From a virus: a stretch of 43,113 bases of DNA. Below the pieces are notes generated by a model, which was given only the letters and a program-made list of their open reading frames with translations, was not told where the DNA came from and ran no database searches. The position numbers and the translations under genes were made by a program. This document shows positions 16,118 to 22,719 of the stretch, in pieces. Location of the stretch: the IMG/VR virus record IMGVR_UViG_3300027906_000041, positions 1 through 43,113 of that record; one strand, written 5' to 3'. The number at the start of each line of letters is the position of its first letter. The stretch's first letter is position 1.

Positions 16118-16404
16118 TGGGATGACCTTTTCCTAGCCTCCCAAACTTCTTTCTCCAATCTTATTCTTCTTTCATTTAATCTTTTTCTTGCATTAATCTT
16201 CTTTTGTCTTTTCTCAGAAGGTTTAATATAATATTGACGATCACGAACCTCTTGGATGGTTCCAGCTCTTTCTACTTTCTTTTTGAATTGTCTAAGTAAT
16301 ACATCAAAAGGTGGTGGGCCTTTTGGTTTATCGAACTTCTTCTTCTTAAAGTTCTTATTCCTGTCGTATCCTTTTTGTTGTTGGGGTCTTCTATTAGGTT
16401 TCAT
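16111..16404 (-). CDS. rpsU: Ribosomal protein bS21
   Basis: Residues ~33-75 are the bS21 core: [16 protein letters not shown], then [18 protein letters not shown], then NARKR. Cellular bS21 is 60-75 residues; this one is 97, with an N-terminal basic extension ([20 protein letters not shown]) and a charged tail. bS21 binds the small subunit near the anti-Shine-Dalgarno end of 16S rRNA and affects initiation. Phage-encoded bS21 is known from pelagiphages and other phages. It starts by a TAATG overlap with an upstream 52-codon gene and overlaps gp59. Confidence 0.9.
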   Translation of the reverse strand: MKPNRRPQQQKGYDRNKNFKKKKFDKPKGPPPFDVLLRQFKKKVERAGTIQEVRDRQYYIKPSEKRQKKINARKRLNERRIRLEKEVWEARKRSSHW

Positions 16405-16562
16405 TATCTTCCTTGTCCGCGATATGGCTTATGTGATCTTTTTTTGTTCTTGTTCATGCTGGAAGTTGCAATCTTAACTTTTCTACCTCTTCCACCTTGA
16501 CCAATTGATGAAGATTTCTTGGTTGGAGAAATTGCAGTAAATCCAAATCCACTTCTCTTCAT
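16404..16562 (-). CDS. Very basic 52-aa protein upstream of bS21
   Basis: A short frame ([18 protein letters not shown], then [19 protein letters not shown]). About a third of the residues are Lys or Arg, Gly/Ser-rich and without hydrophobic core. An AGAAGGAG ribosome site precedes the ATG. Both ends are TAATG overlaps, with the 42-aa gene before and bS21 after. Composition suggests nucleic-acid or ribosome binding. Strand, ribosome site and coupled junctions make it a real gene; the function is unknown. Confidence 0.65.
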   Translation of the reverse strand: MKRSGFGFTAISPTKKSSSIGQGGRGRKVKIATSSMNKNKKRSHKPYRGQGR

Positions 16563-16690
16563 TAGTTTGACTCCTTCTGTTGAATGTATAATGAATTATT
16601 CTTCATTGCTTCCATTCTTTTAATGTGATTAGAATGATGTATTCTTTTCTTTTTAAAATCTTTATTGAATCTTTTGTGTGTTATTGCCAT
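16562..16690 (-). CDS. Basic 42-aa protein
   Basis: A short frame (MAITHKRFNKDFKKKRIHHS, ending IQQKESN), Lys/His/Arg-rich. It begins three bases after the gp33 stop, and its own stop forms TAATG with the next gene. The start has only a weak ribosome site (AAGAA), so it probably depends on termination of gp33 translation. With the 52-aa gene and bS21 it forms a chain of three small basic proteins. Function unknown. Confidence 0.55.
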   Translation of the reverse strand: MAITHKRFNKDFKKKRIHHSNHIKRMEAMKNNSLYIQQKESN

Positions 16691-16693
16691 TTC

Positions 16694-16921
16694 TTATACT
16701 GGTAGTTTCCCCTTACCTTTTTTGTTATTCTTAATGAAGTTTAAGTCTAGTGCGTCTGCCTCAATCTTTGCCTTGAGAGGTGGAGTGATTAAGTGTTTGA
16801 CTGACTCTGGGTCTAAATGTTGTTTCTCACAAAATGCAACTATAGCATCTATGTAATTCATATTTTTGTCGAGAACCATCTCTTCTATTGCAGTAGAGAA
16901 TCGTTTTTTGGTTAGTATCAT
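16694..16921 (-). CDS. 33: gp33 late-transcription co-activator
   Basis: 75 residues resembling marine T4-like gp33: FSTAIEEMVLDKNMNYIDAI, then FCEKQHLDPESVKHLITPPL and a basic C-terminal KNNKKGKGK. T4 gp33 binds the RNA polymerase beta flap and links it to the gp45 clamp, enabling late transcription with gp55. The adjacent gp59 and gp32 genes reproduce the T4 order. A sigma70-type promoter (16952-16979) gives it a leader of about 24 bases that lacks any Shine-Dalgarno sequence. Confidence 0.75.
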   Translation of the reverse strand: MILTKKRFSTAIEEMVLDKNMNYIDAIVAFCEKQHLDPESVKHLITPPLKAKIEADALDLNFIKNNKKGKGKLPV

Positions 16922-16951
16922 TCTATCACTATTTTTTAAACTTACTATACT

Positions 16952-16979
16952 AGTATACTACAGAATCCTCATCTGTCAA
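16952..16979 (-). promoter_or_regulatory. Sigma70-type promoter for gp33 (TTGACA-N16-TATACT)
   Basis: On the minus strand, TTGACA (16974-16979), a 16-base spacer and TATACT (16952-16957). The -10 lies in the palindrome TATACTAGTATA. It overlaps the end of the iscU gene and would start transcription near 16945, feeding gp33, the basic proteins, bS21, gp59 and gp32. The same -35/-10 sequences and spacing occur at 34842-34869. Confidence 0.65.
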
Positions 16980-17397
16980 GTGTTTTATTTTGATTTCTTT
17001 GATGTATTCTATCATCCCACTCTTGAATTGCCTTTACAATGGCTTCTTCTGCAAGCACACTACAATGTATCTTGATAGGTGGTAGTTCTAATACAGTTGC
17101 AATCTGTTTATCTGTTATCTCTTTTGCTTCTTGAATAGTTTTACCTATTAACATATCTACAAACAAACTGGATGATGCAATTGCTGAACCACATCCGTAA
17201 GTTTTAAACTTAACATCTTCGATAACATTTTCATCTGTTAGTTTTAGATCAAGTTTCATGACATCACCACAAGATGGAGCTCCTACCATACCACTAACCA
17301 CATTAGGGTCATTAGGGTCGAATCGTCCTACTCCATGTTTAACTGGATTGTTTAAGACATCCTCGAATCTTTCTACTACTTGTTTACTATATGCCAT
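16969..17397 (-). CDS. iscU: IscU-type iron-sulfur cluster scaffold
   Basis: 142 residues, full-length IscU. Cluster ligands are visible: Cys43 and Asp45 in APSCGDVMKLD, Cys69 in TYGCGSAIASS, and His111/Cys112 in IKIHCSVLAEEAI. The chaperone-recognition loop LPPVK appears as LPPIK (residues 105-109), so it should still be handled by host HscA/HscB. IscU assembles 2Fe-2S clusters with the cysteine desulfurase IscS, which is not in this window. A phage copy could sustain host iron-sulfur enzymes during infection. No Shine-Dalgarno is visible before the ATG. Confidence 0.9.
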   Translation of the reverse strand: MAYSKQVVERFEDVLNNPVKHGVGRFDPNDPNVVSGMVGAPSCGDVMKLDLKLTDENVIEDVKFKTYGCGSAIASSSLFVDMLIGKTIQEAKEITDKQIATVLELPPIKIHCSVLAEEAIVKAIQEWDDRIHQRNQNKTLDR

Positions 17398-17416
17398 CAG
17401 TCAAAGAATTATTACT

Positions 17417-17424
17417 TATAAATA
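17417..17424 (+). promoter_or_regulatory. TATAAATA late element, plus strand
   Basis: A perfect plus-strand TATAAATA about 90 bases upstream of a lone plus-strand micro-gene (17513-17641) set among minus-strand genes. It lies between the divergent iscU start and that micro-gene. It is the only promoter candidate I see for the micro-gene. Confidence 0.45.
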
Positions 17425-17512
17425 AGAGTGATACAAATCCATTGATATCATTTATGATTGAATTTTTATTCAATTTGATGTTTAACCTACTATTATTTAG
17501 GAGAATAATAAA

Positions 17513-17641
17513 ATGAGTCACCTTAAACAACTGGTGGCCCAACATGAAAACGAGATAGATAAGATTATTGATGTTGCAGAGTTTATATTTTTTTTAACTG
17601 CACCTTTAGCATTCCCAGTATTCGTCATAATGTTTAGCTAA
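17513..17641 (+). CDS. Lone plus-strand membrane peptide, 42 aa
   Basis: The frame begins MSHLKQLVAQHENEIDKIID and continues into one membrane segment (FIFFLTAPLAFPVFVIMF). AGGAG lies nine bases before the ATG, and TATAAATA lies upstream. It ends three bases before the convergent stop of the exonuclease gene. Everything else from 13568 to 27526 is on the minus strand, so it has its own late-type transcription unit. Short amphipathic N-terminus plus one TM is compatible with a pinholin-like or membrane regulator role; this is speculation. Confidence 0.6.
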   Translation: MSHLKQLVAQHENEIDKIIDVAEFIFFLTAPLAFPVFVIMFS

Positions 17642-17644
17642 CAA

Positions 17645-18337
17645 CTATTTACCATATAATTCTCGATATTCTTGTCTATAAGATTGTAATTTCTGCACCC
17701 ATTTTTCATTAGGTGTTTCAATAAACAACTGAGAATTCCCATCCGCTACTGCAATCAAGATAACCACTTGATCTACAGGTTTCCCTGTGCGCTCTTCAAA
17801 CATCTTTGCATATGCAGTTGTCTGCATAAAGTAATTTGTTATGTATTCTGGTTTCTTAGGTTTTGCACTTGTCTTAAAATCGATGACTGCAAGTTTACCA
17901 TGCCAGTCTGCAATACAGTCTACCCTACCAGCAAGTTGTAGTTCATCACTATAGAGTGATGCCTCTAATGCATGAACAGTTCCTATCTGGTTGAGTAATG
18001 GTCGGATGGTATTAAATGCATACTGAGTAGTAGGCATTGACTTAATATACTTTGAATTGAAGTCATCGTTATTGATATAATCTTCTATTAAATGGTGAAC
18101 CTTAGTCCCATGTCCACTTGCTTGAGTGGATATCTTATTGGCCGTCTTCTCACCTACTCGTTTTCTCCATTCCACAATACCTTTCTTACTTGCAAGACCT
18201 GTCACTGAGGTAACAGATGGATAGTTATTTCCGTCTGGAGTCGTATAATATCTCTTACCATCAATGTTAGTTGTTGGTAGTTTATCAAAGGTATCTTCGA
18301 GTATTGTAAATTCTTTTACTTCTTTTAAATTGTTCAT
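17645..18337 (-). CDS. RecB/MGME1-family PD-(D/E)XK exonuclease
   Basis: 230 residues. RecB-like nuclease motifs are in order: GHGTKVHHLIED (75-86), Asp140 in GRVDCIADW, IDFKTS with Asp153 and Lys155, and Gln172 with Tyr176 in MQTTAYA. Length and motif order fit the single-strand exonuclease class that includes mitochondrial MGME1 and phage exonucleases. It probably trims DNA ends in replication or recycles host DNA. The downstream SET gene starts within its operon by an ATGA-type overlap (18334-18337). Confidence 0.8.
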   Translation of the reverse strand: MNNLKEVKEFTILEDTFDKLPTTNIDGKRYYTTPDGNNYPSVTSVTGLASKKGIVEWRKRVGEKTANKISTQASGHGTKVHHLIEDYINNDDFNSKYIKSMPTTQYAFNTIRPLLNQIGTVHALEASLYSDELQLAGRVDCIADWHGKLAVIDFKTSAKPKKPEYITNYFMQTTAYAKMFEERTGKPVDQVVILIAVADGNSQLFIETPNEKWVQKLQSYRQEYRELYGK

Positions 18338-18666
18338 AGGTCTATATCATCGTATCCTACAGTGTAGAATACTGTTATTTCTTCTCCAGATTTAATTGGT
18401 TTAATTGTATACAATTCCCTTTGTTGTCCTTCATGGTAATGTATATTCGTATTGATAAAACAGTTTGGGTTGTCTGAATGGTTTATAAAACCACCAAGAG
18501 GGGTTCTAATCCAGTCCCATCTTTTTGCTTCCCATATGTGAGATTCACCAAGATAGATTCCTGCTTTAAAATCGGTTGTTGCAAATAGTCCCAGTCCATT
18601 AATTTCAGAGTGATCGATAGTGAGTCCATCTGTTAATGGACGATAGTGGTGTGTTCCAAATTTCAT
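18334..18666 (-). CDS. SET-domain protein (putative lysine methyltransferase)
   Basis: 110 residues that read as a minimal SET domain. There is an SAM-binding GLGLFAT (24-30), INHSDNPNC (61-69), the motif that shapes the cofactor knot, and YTIKPIKSGEEITVFY (86-101), which carries the GEE(I/L)xxxY catalytic Tyr. No pre-SET or post-SET Cys clusters are present. SET proteins transfer methyl groups to lysine on host or viral proteins. The target is unknown. Its place among replication and accessory genes suggests early or middle expression. Confidence 0.75.
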   Translation of the reverse strand: MKFGTHHYRPLTDGLTIDHSEINGLGLFATTDFKAGIYLGESHIWEAKRWDWIRTPLGGFINHSDNPNCFINTNIHYHEGQQRELYTIKPIKSGEEITVFYTVGYDDIDL

Positions 18667-18668
18667 AA

Positions 18669-18977
18669 TTAAAGTTTATCAAGTCCATGTTTCTTGATCA
18701 CATTATCCCTTTTTACTTCTGTGGCAGTTCGTCTTCTCGTTTGACGATCTAATGGAGAGTTGGGAAACTTCTCTCCTACCTTACTTAATACTTCATTAAA
18801 CCCACCACTATTACCTAAACCAGTTCTTTCTCCAACAGTGGATACTTTTGTAGGTGCAGTAATGATGACTCCTCTAACATGAGGATTGTCTTTAAGAAAT
18901 CCTTCTCGTTCTTTCCAAGAACAAAATATTTCAAATTGTTCTCCAGTCTCGGTATTTTCAAATTCATATGTTGGCAT
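18669..18977 (-). CDS. FmdB-like small protein lacking zinc Cys pairs
   Basis: 102 residues starting MPTYEFENTETGEQFEIFCS, the hallmark of the FmdB zinc-ribbon family. Only one Cys is left and no CxxC pairs are present, so zinc is probably not bound. Similar proteins are common in marine T4-like phages. A long polar, basic C-terminus (TRRRTATEVKRDNVIKKHG) may bind nucleic acid. It starts by TAATG overlap with a 26-codon frame. Function unknown. Confidence 0.65.
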   Translation of the reverse strand: MPTYEFENTETGEQFEIFCSWKEREGFLKDNPHVRGVIITAPTKVSTVGERTGLGNSGGFNEVLSKVGEKFPNSPLDRQTRRRTATEVKRDNVIKKHGLDKL

Positions 18978-19057
18978 TAGTCTCTATCCTCTTTACTGAA
19001 TATACTCCAGAAGAGTATCCAGATAGTTCTAATGATAGGAAGTCGTTCTATGTTCAT
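18977..19057 (-). CDS. Micro-peptide, 26 aa, hydrophobic
   Basis: MNIERLPIIRTIWILFWSIF followed by a charged SKEDRD tail. Its stop forms TAATG with the FmdB-like start, as in other coupled junctions here. It starts nine bases after the preceding micro-gene stop, with AAGGGT between. It is very short, so confidence is limited. Confidence 0.35.
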   Translation of the reverse strand: MNIERLPIIRTIWILFWSIFSKEDRD

Positions 19058-19066
19058 TATTTACCC

Positions 19067-19222
19067 TTAGTCCTTCATTAAATCTGTTACAGTAACAGTA
19101 TTACCTTTTAAATTAGAAATCTCGTTAAGTTGTCGTGCATTAGGTTCCTTAACTTTTAAAAGTCTTTCTAATGCTCTTTCTCTTCTTCCTTTTCTTCCAC
19201 CTGTATGGCTAAATTTTCTCAT
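19067..19222 (-). CDS. Basic 51-aa protein
   Basis: MRKFSHTGGRKGRRERALER, then a helical LLKVKEPNARQLNEISNL and a short beta-like GNTVTVTDLM end. The N-terminal third is strongly Arg/Lys/Gly-rich, like a nucleic-acid-binding tail. The ATG overlaps the stop of the 2OG oxygenase gene as TAATG. It is a good candidate for a real coupled small gene; function unknown. Confidence 0.55.
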   Translation of the reverse strand: MRKFSHTGGRKGRRERALERLLKVKEPNARQLNEISNLKGNTVTVTDLMKD

Positions 19223-20169
19223 TAATCTTTCTCTTGGACATTTATCTTTAGATATGCCCCTTTTCCTTCTGTTCCATCAGCAGATATATGTCCACCATCG
19301 GTTTTTTCGTAATCTTCTTTTGATACATCTTCTTCAACATCCCATTTTCCAAATTCATGGGAAGCAAGAACATAATCAAGTTCATTCTCCTCACCTTCTT
19401 TAACATCCCATTTTCCGTATGAACCTGTTTTCCTAGTCATCAATCCACTGGGCATAACATTAAATACTAATGTAGTTCTAAATTCATCTTCAAACTTATC
19501 ATCACTCTCTATCACTTCATGAGTGACATGTGCAGGCCATAATAATATCATTCCTTTCTTGGGAAAAATAATAAAGTCACTTTGATTATACATATTTGGA
19601 CTACTATGTGGCCAGATGAATGGTGTTCTTGAATCCCAAGCTTCCTTTGCAGAAAGTCTTAATGGATTTCCATCAGAAAAATAGAATATACCAGATAACA
19701 TACAATATTGATGATCATGTTGCATGATTGCCTGTGGTGCATTGTTTAAACTCATTCCCGCCCAAGAATCTGATATAACTAAATCAGTGTGATCTGGCAT
19801 ATCATATTCAATATGATTAAGTATAAATGATCTTGCATGTTCTAATGCAATCTTTTTTAGGTGGGAAAGTTGTGGATTGTTTGCAAGGATGTTCATGAGT
19901 TTATGAGTCATGACAAAATCACTATAGGATTGTTCATCAGTAGCAGGATTCACTACCCCTTTTATTGTATCTGCTCCCGCTTCCTTGTAACTACCCTCGT
20001 ATCTAAGTGAACCTTTTGCATCCTTTAAGGTAGGCATATGTTCTTTTGCTTGATCTTTATTAAGAGTAAATTGAACTGACTCAACAAAATCTCTATCGGA
20101 ATCTGTATATTCAAATTCACCTTCATATAGAGGCGTACCAAACATCGGATGGACACCACCTTTAGTCAT
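19222..20169 (-). CDS. Putative 2OG-Fe(II) oxygenase
   Basis: 315 residues. The central part fits the phage 2OG-Fe(II) oxygenase family seen in marine viruses: SDSWAGMSLNNAPQAIMQHD, LSGIFYFSDG, IIFPKKGMILLWPAHVTHEV and RTTLVFNVMPSG. Likely iron ligands are His151 or His153 and His214 or His217, with Arg231 contacting 2-oxoglutarate. The N-terminal 80 residues and C-terminal 75 acidic residues, with two KWDV repeats, are additions. These enzymes hydroxylate proteins or small molecules; the substrate is unknown. Confidence 0.6.
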   Translation of the reverse strand: MTKGGVHPMFGTPLYEGEFEYTDSDRDFVESVQFTLNKDQAKEHMPTLKDAKGSLRYEGSYKEAGADTIKGVVNPATDEQSYSDFVMTHKLMNILANNPQLSHLKKIALEHARSFILNHIEYDMPDHTDLVISDSWAGMSLNNAPQAIMQHDHQYCMLSGIFYFSDGNPLRLSAKEAWDSRTPFIWPHSSPNMYNQSDFIIFPKKGMILLWPAHVTHEVIESDDKFEDEFRTTLVFNVMPSGLMTRKTGSYGKWDVKEGEENELDYVLASHEFGKWDVEEDVSKEDYEKTDGGHISADGTEGKGAYLKINVQEKD

Positions 20170-20201
20170 TTTGTAATTTTCTCATAATATAATAATTAAT
20201 T

Positions 20202-20384
20202 CTAAGTAAGTATTTTCAATTGTGCATTCTCATTTACTAATTGACCAACTCGAATCATCAAGTCTCTATTCTGTAATTGTAAATCATATACATTTTGTTT
20301 CAATTGAGTTATCTCAGATTCCAAATTAGGCTGTCTTCTTTTCGCCCGTTCCCTTTGCATTGAGATGCTTTTGCTCTCTTTCAT
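20202..20384 (-). CDS. Leucine-zipper-like 60-aa protein
   Basis: A basic N-terminus (SMQRERAKRRQPNLES) is followed by a heptad coiled coil (ITQLKQNVYDLQLQNRDLMI, then VGQLVNENAQLKIL), a bZIP-like layout. It overlaps the end of the upstream gene in another frame. The frame is open further upstream to 20477. I prefer ATG 20384 (or 20360) because a longer start would sit deep inside the neighbour. DNA binding is plausible but not shown. Confidence 0.5.
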   Translation of the reverse strand: MKESKSISMQRERAKRRQPNLESEITQLKQNVYDLQLQNRDLMIRVGQLVNENAQLKILT

Positions 20385-20670
20385 GTCGTTTTTCTCTATG
20401 TCTGAGTATTGCTTTGATAAGAACTTTTTCTTTCTCAGAGAATACATCAATAGTCTTAGGCCCCCATAAAGTACCAAACCTTGTAAGTTTATCAGAAGCA
20501 GACATCATGTTATTCCAGACATCATCCTCTGGACATCCCTTCCTGTCTTTTTCAAATAACTTACGACTAAACCTCAACGATTTGGTCTTGTGATCTTCTG
20601 CGAATGCAGATAATTCTCTTCCAATTTCAGCAAGTTTTAACTCACCTTCACTTATATCATAATAACCCAT
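20326..20670 (-). CDS. Hypothetical 114-aa protein
   Basis: Function unknown. A charged helical protein (LKLAEIGRELSAFAEDHKTK, SDKLTRFGTLWGPKTIDVF) with a basic Lys/His/Arg-rich C-terminus (RHREKRHEREQKHLN). It is the first gene after a sigma70-type promoter (20709-20738) and has AAGGAT before the ATG, so early or middle expression is expected. Confidence 0.65.
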   Translation of the reverse strand: MGYYDISEGELKLAEIGRELSAFAEDHKTKSLRFSRKLFEKDRKGCPEDDVWNNMMSASDKLTRFGTLWGPKTIDVFSEKEKVLIKAILRHREKRHEREQKHLNAKGTGEKKTA

Positions 20671-20708
20671 TTTTTATCCTTGTTTTAATTATAAAAATCT
20701 TAGTGTAC

Positions 20709-20738
20709 ATTATACACAAAGATGTACCCTAGTGTCAA
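20709..20738 (-). promoter_or_regulatory. GGGTACAT-class promoter (minus)
   Basis: TTGACA (20733-20738), an 18-base spacer and TATAAT (20709-20714) on the minus strand. The spacer holds GGGTACAT (20722-20729), three bases from the -35 and seven from the -10. The same arrangement occurs three times near 27.5-27.75 kb. The leader to the gene at 20670 is about 30 bases and includes a ribosome site. Confidence 0.75.
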
Positions 20739-21166
20739 TTGATAAGATTCAAAGGAAAGTCTATAACATTTCCTTTTATTGCTTTTTCAGCCTTTTCAAT
20801 TTCTTCTAAGTCTTCTTCTAATTCTGCTGGGACTGGATAACCCATCGACAATAATACATCTTTAATTTCTTCTGGATCGGTTATTCCGTAATCAGAAGAT
20901 GCATCATACCATCCTTCTTTAAGGATGTCTTCTCCATTTTCTTGAATGATTCCTTGTCTTGTTCTTAAATATGTGTCTGCTATTAATGATAAGTGTGTAC
21001 ATGCACGATATAACCCCAACCAATTTAAATCAACAGTTGTTGGGTCTATGTTTGGGTTCTCTGCAAATGCAATAGATACTTTCTTGAACCAACCTTTGTC
21101 TTGGTTGATGACAAGAGCAATATCACCCTCGTCCATTTTTAATAAGTGTTCTGGTTTATCTGTCAT
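20735..21166 (-). CDS. Hypothetical 143-aa protein
   Basis: Function unknown. Acidic and helical (GDIALVINQDKGWFKKVSIA, then WLGLYRACTHLSLIADTYL), with an acidic Glu-rich C-terminal helix (AELEEDLEEIEKAEKAI). Its stop overlaps the -35 box of the promoter for the next gene. The upstream gene ends on its start codon, so they are coupled. Confidence 0.65.
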   Translation of the reverse strand: MTDKPEHLLKMDEGDIALVINQDKGWFKKVSIAFAENPNIDPTTVDLNWLGLYRACTHLSLIADTYLRTRQGIIQENGEDILKEGWYDASSDYGITDPEEIKDVLLSMGYPVPAELEEDLEEIEKAEKAIKGNVIDFPLNLIN

Positions 21167-21801
21167 TAACTTGCAAGTGGATGACCTGCTGGATATTCTG
21201 TAGAGCCAGGAACTTTTCCATCCTGTCTAGTAGTATAGACTGTTGAGTTCCATTGTCCATTTCTTTTTAGGTGTCCAAAGTCTTCCCTATCCCAGAATTT
21301 TTCCAGTTTGATTACATTAGGGTCATTCTCACCCCTTAACATTTCGTATTTGATTTGCATACCAAATACTCCTATTAACCACCCATCAGTACATGATTGA
21401 TCTCTAGTTAATATACCACCTTCAAATTCTGTTAGGTAGTCTAATGATTTTTCCCACTCAGCAGTGCATAACCATGATCCATCACCTTGTTTATCATAAG
21501 TCACATATGATAATTCAACACCCTTCCTTTGAGACCAGTTGACGGCACTAATAAGATCATCTTTAAATGTTTGCGTGTAGTCTGGATCAGATGAATCTTT
21601 TCTAGTGTCTGTAAGTGTTATTTCATCATCTGCATTTGCATCAGTATGATATGTTCCGCCTGGTGCTTTTGCATCATCGGCTGCTCTCTTGTTCATAAAC
21701 TTATCTAATACAGTGTAGTCTGAACCACTCTGTAATTTTATGTGTTTGGAGTATTTTACCTCTCCTGTGCCTTCCCATGATGGTGCTGACGATATACCCA
21801 T
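21166..21801 (-). CDS. Hypothetical 211-aa protein
   Basis: Function unknown. A globular-looking sequence with aromatic and Gly/Asp-rich stretches (MGISSAPSWEGTGEVKYSKH; DKQGDGSWLCTAEWEKSLDY; TDGWLIGVFGMQIKYEML). No signal peptide, TM segment or metal motif is seen. It lies in an operon of proteins of unknown role between a gene pair at 21808-22545 and the 20735 gene. It might be structural or a DNA-metabolism accessory. Confidence 0.6.
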   Translation of the reverse strand: MGISSAPSWEGTGEVKYSKHIKLQSGSDYTVLDKFMNKRAADDAKAPGGTYHTDANADDEITLTDTRKDSSDPDYTQTFKDDLISAVNWSQRKGVELSYVTYDKQGDGSWLCTAEWEKSLDYLTEFEGGILTRDQSCTDGWLIGVFGMQIKYEMLRGENDPNVIKLEKFWDREDFGHLKRNGQWNSTVYTTRQDGKVPGSTEYPAGHPLAS

Positions 21802-21807
21802 TGTCTG

Positions 21808-22230
21808 TTAACCCCTTGTTACCTTTTTGACTCTTTCTATATGACCTGTAATTATTGCAGTACGATTTGGCCAATAGATGTATTCCTTATCCTCATTCTC
21901 CATTAGTTTGTAGAGAAGTGGTAGGATAAGTTCTTCTGCCTCTGCAAGAGAGGACTTTAGTTTAGAAACTGCAACATCAGTAGAAGAACCAGAAGATACT
22001 TTTGCTTCTTCCAATTCATCCAGTGCATTTGATACGACCTTAGTTAATACATCGATCTTACCATCTAACACTTCTATCTGTTCACCTCTAACTGATCCAG
22101 CAGAACTCTCTGCAACCTTTTTTAGATCATCTGCAATCTTCTCATTGAGAGCTGCAGACTCTCCAGTCTTGGTCACAAGTTCATCTTGATCAACCGCGGT
22201 AAAACCGAAATCTAATGTTTCTTTTGCCAT
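21808..22230 (-). CDS. Hypothetical 140-aa coiled-coil protein
   Basis: MAKETLDFGFTAVDQDELVT, then long helices (SAALNEKIADDLKKVAESS; VLTKVVSNALDELEEAKV; LKSSLAEAEELILPLLYKLM) suggesting a coiled coil. There is no TM segment. It follows the 103-aa gene by three bases. In related marine phages the neighbouring small helical proteins are unassigned, and I cannot give a function. Confidence 0.6.
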   Translation of the reverse strand: MAKETLDFGFTAVDQDELVTKTGESAALNEKIADDLKKVAESSAGSVRGEQIEVLDGKIDVLTKVVSNALDELEEAKVSSGSSTDVAVSKLKSSLAEAEELILPLLYKLMENEDKEYIYWPNRTAIITGHIERVKKVTRG

Positions 22231-22233
22231 TTC

Positions 22234-22545
22234 TTATTTCTTTTTCCTGTTTGCTTTTGGAACATCTTCTTCATCTGTATCAGATTCAGAGATGTCTTCT
22301 AAGTTTGGTGCAGAAGGTTCCATCGATGCTCCACCGAATTCACCCTTTGCTTCTTGAAGAATTCTACCCTGTTCTTGGGTCTCTGCAATCAATAAGTCTC
22401 TTAATCTACCTACTGTTGAAAACTCTTCACCCTTAAATGCACTTCTTTGTGCAACAGTATCTATAACTGCAATCAGTGATGTTAAATCCTGTAAGGATAT
22501 AAACCTCAATTGGATTGCTGGTTGTTCTACTTGTTCATTTGCCAT
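22234..22545 (-). CDS. Hypothetical 103-aa protein, acidic tail
   Basis: An N-terminal beta/helix part (IQLRFISLQDLTSLIAVIDT, TVGRLRDLLIAETQEQ) is followed by an acidic disordered tail (ISESDTDEEDVPKANRKKK). It has the look of a small oligomeric assembly protein. It is paired with the next coiled-coil gene in one operon. Function unknown. Confidence 0.6.
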   Translation of the reverse strand: MANEQVEQPAIQLRFISLQDLTSLIAVIDTVAQRSAFKGEEFSTVGRLRDLLIAETQEQGRILQEAKGEFGGASMEPSAPNLEDISESDTDEEDVPKANRKKK

Positions 22546-22560
22546 AATAACTCCATAATA

Positions 22561-22701
22561 TTAAAGTGGTAGGTGGACTGGCGTTCCTACCTTTGAAAAA
22601 TTTGACTTCTCCTTACCAACCCAAACAGTTAATGGATAAAACCCCATAATCAAATGTTGGATCACCCCCTTATTGGTTTGTTGAAAAATCACTTCATTCA
22701 T
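22561..22701 (-). CDS. Small protein, 46 aa
   Basis: MNEVIFQQTNKGVIQHLIMG, then FYPLTVWVGKEKSNFS and a GTPVHLPL end. GAGGGATTAAATT directly before the ATG is a good ribosome site. It fills the gap between the 100-aa and 103-aa genes on the same strand. Function unknown; it may be a small beta-rich protein. Confidence 0.5.
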   Translation of the reverse strand: MNEVIFQQTNKGVIQHLIMGFYPLTVWVGKEKSNFSKVGTPVHLPL

Positions 22702-22719
22702 AATTTAATCCCTCATATC

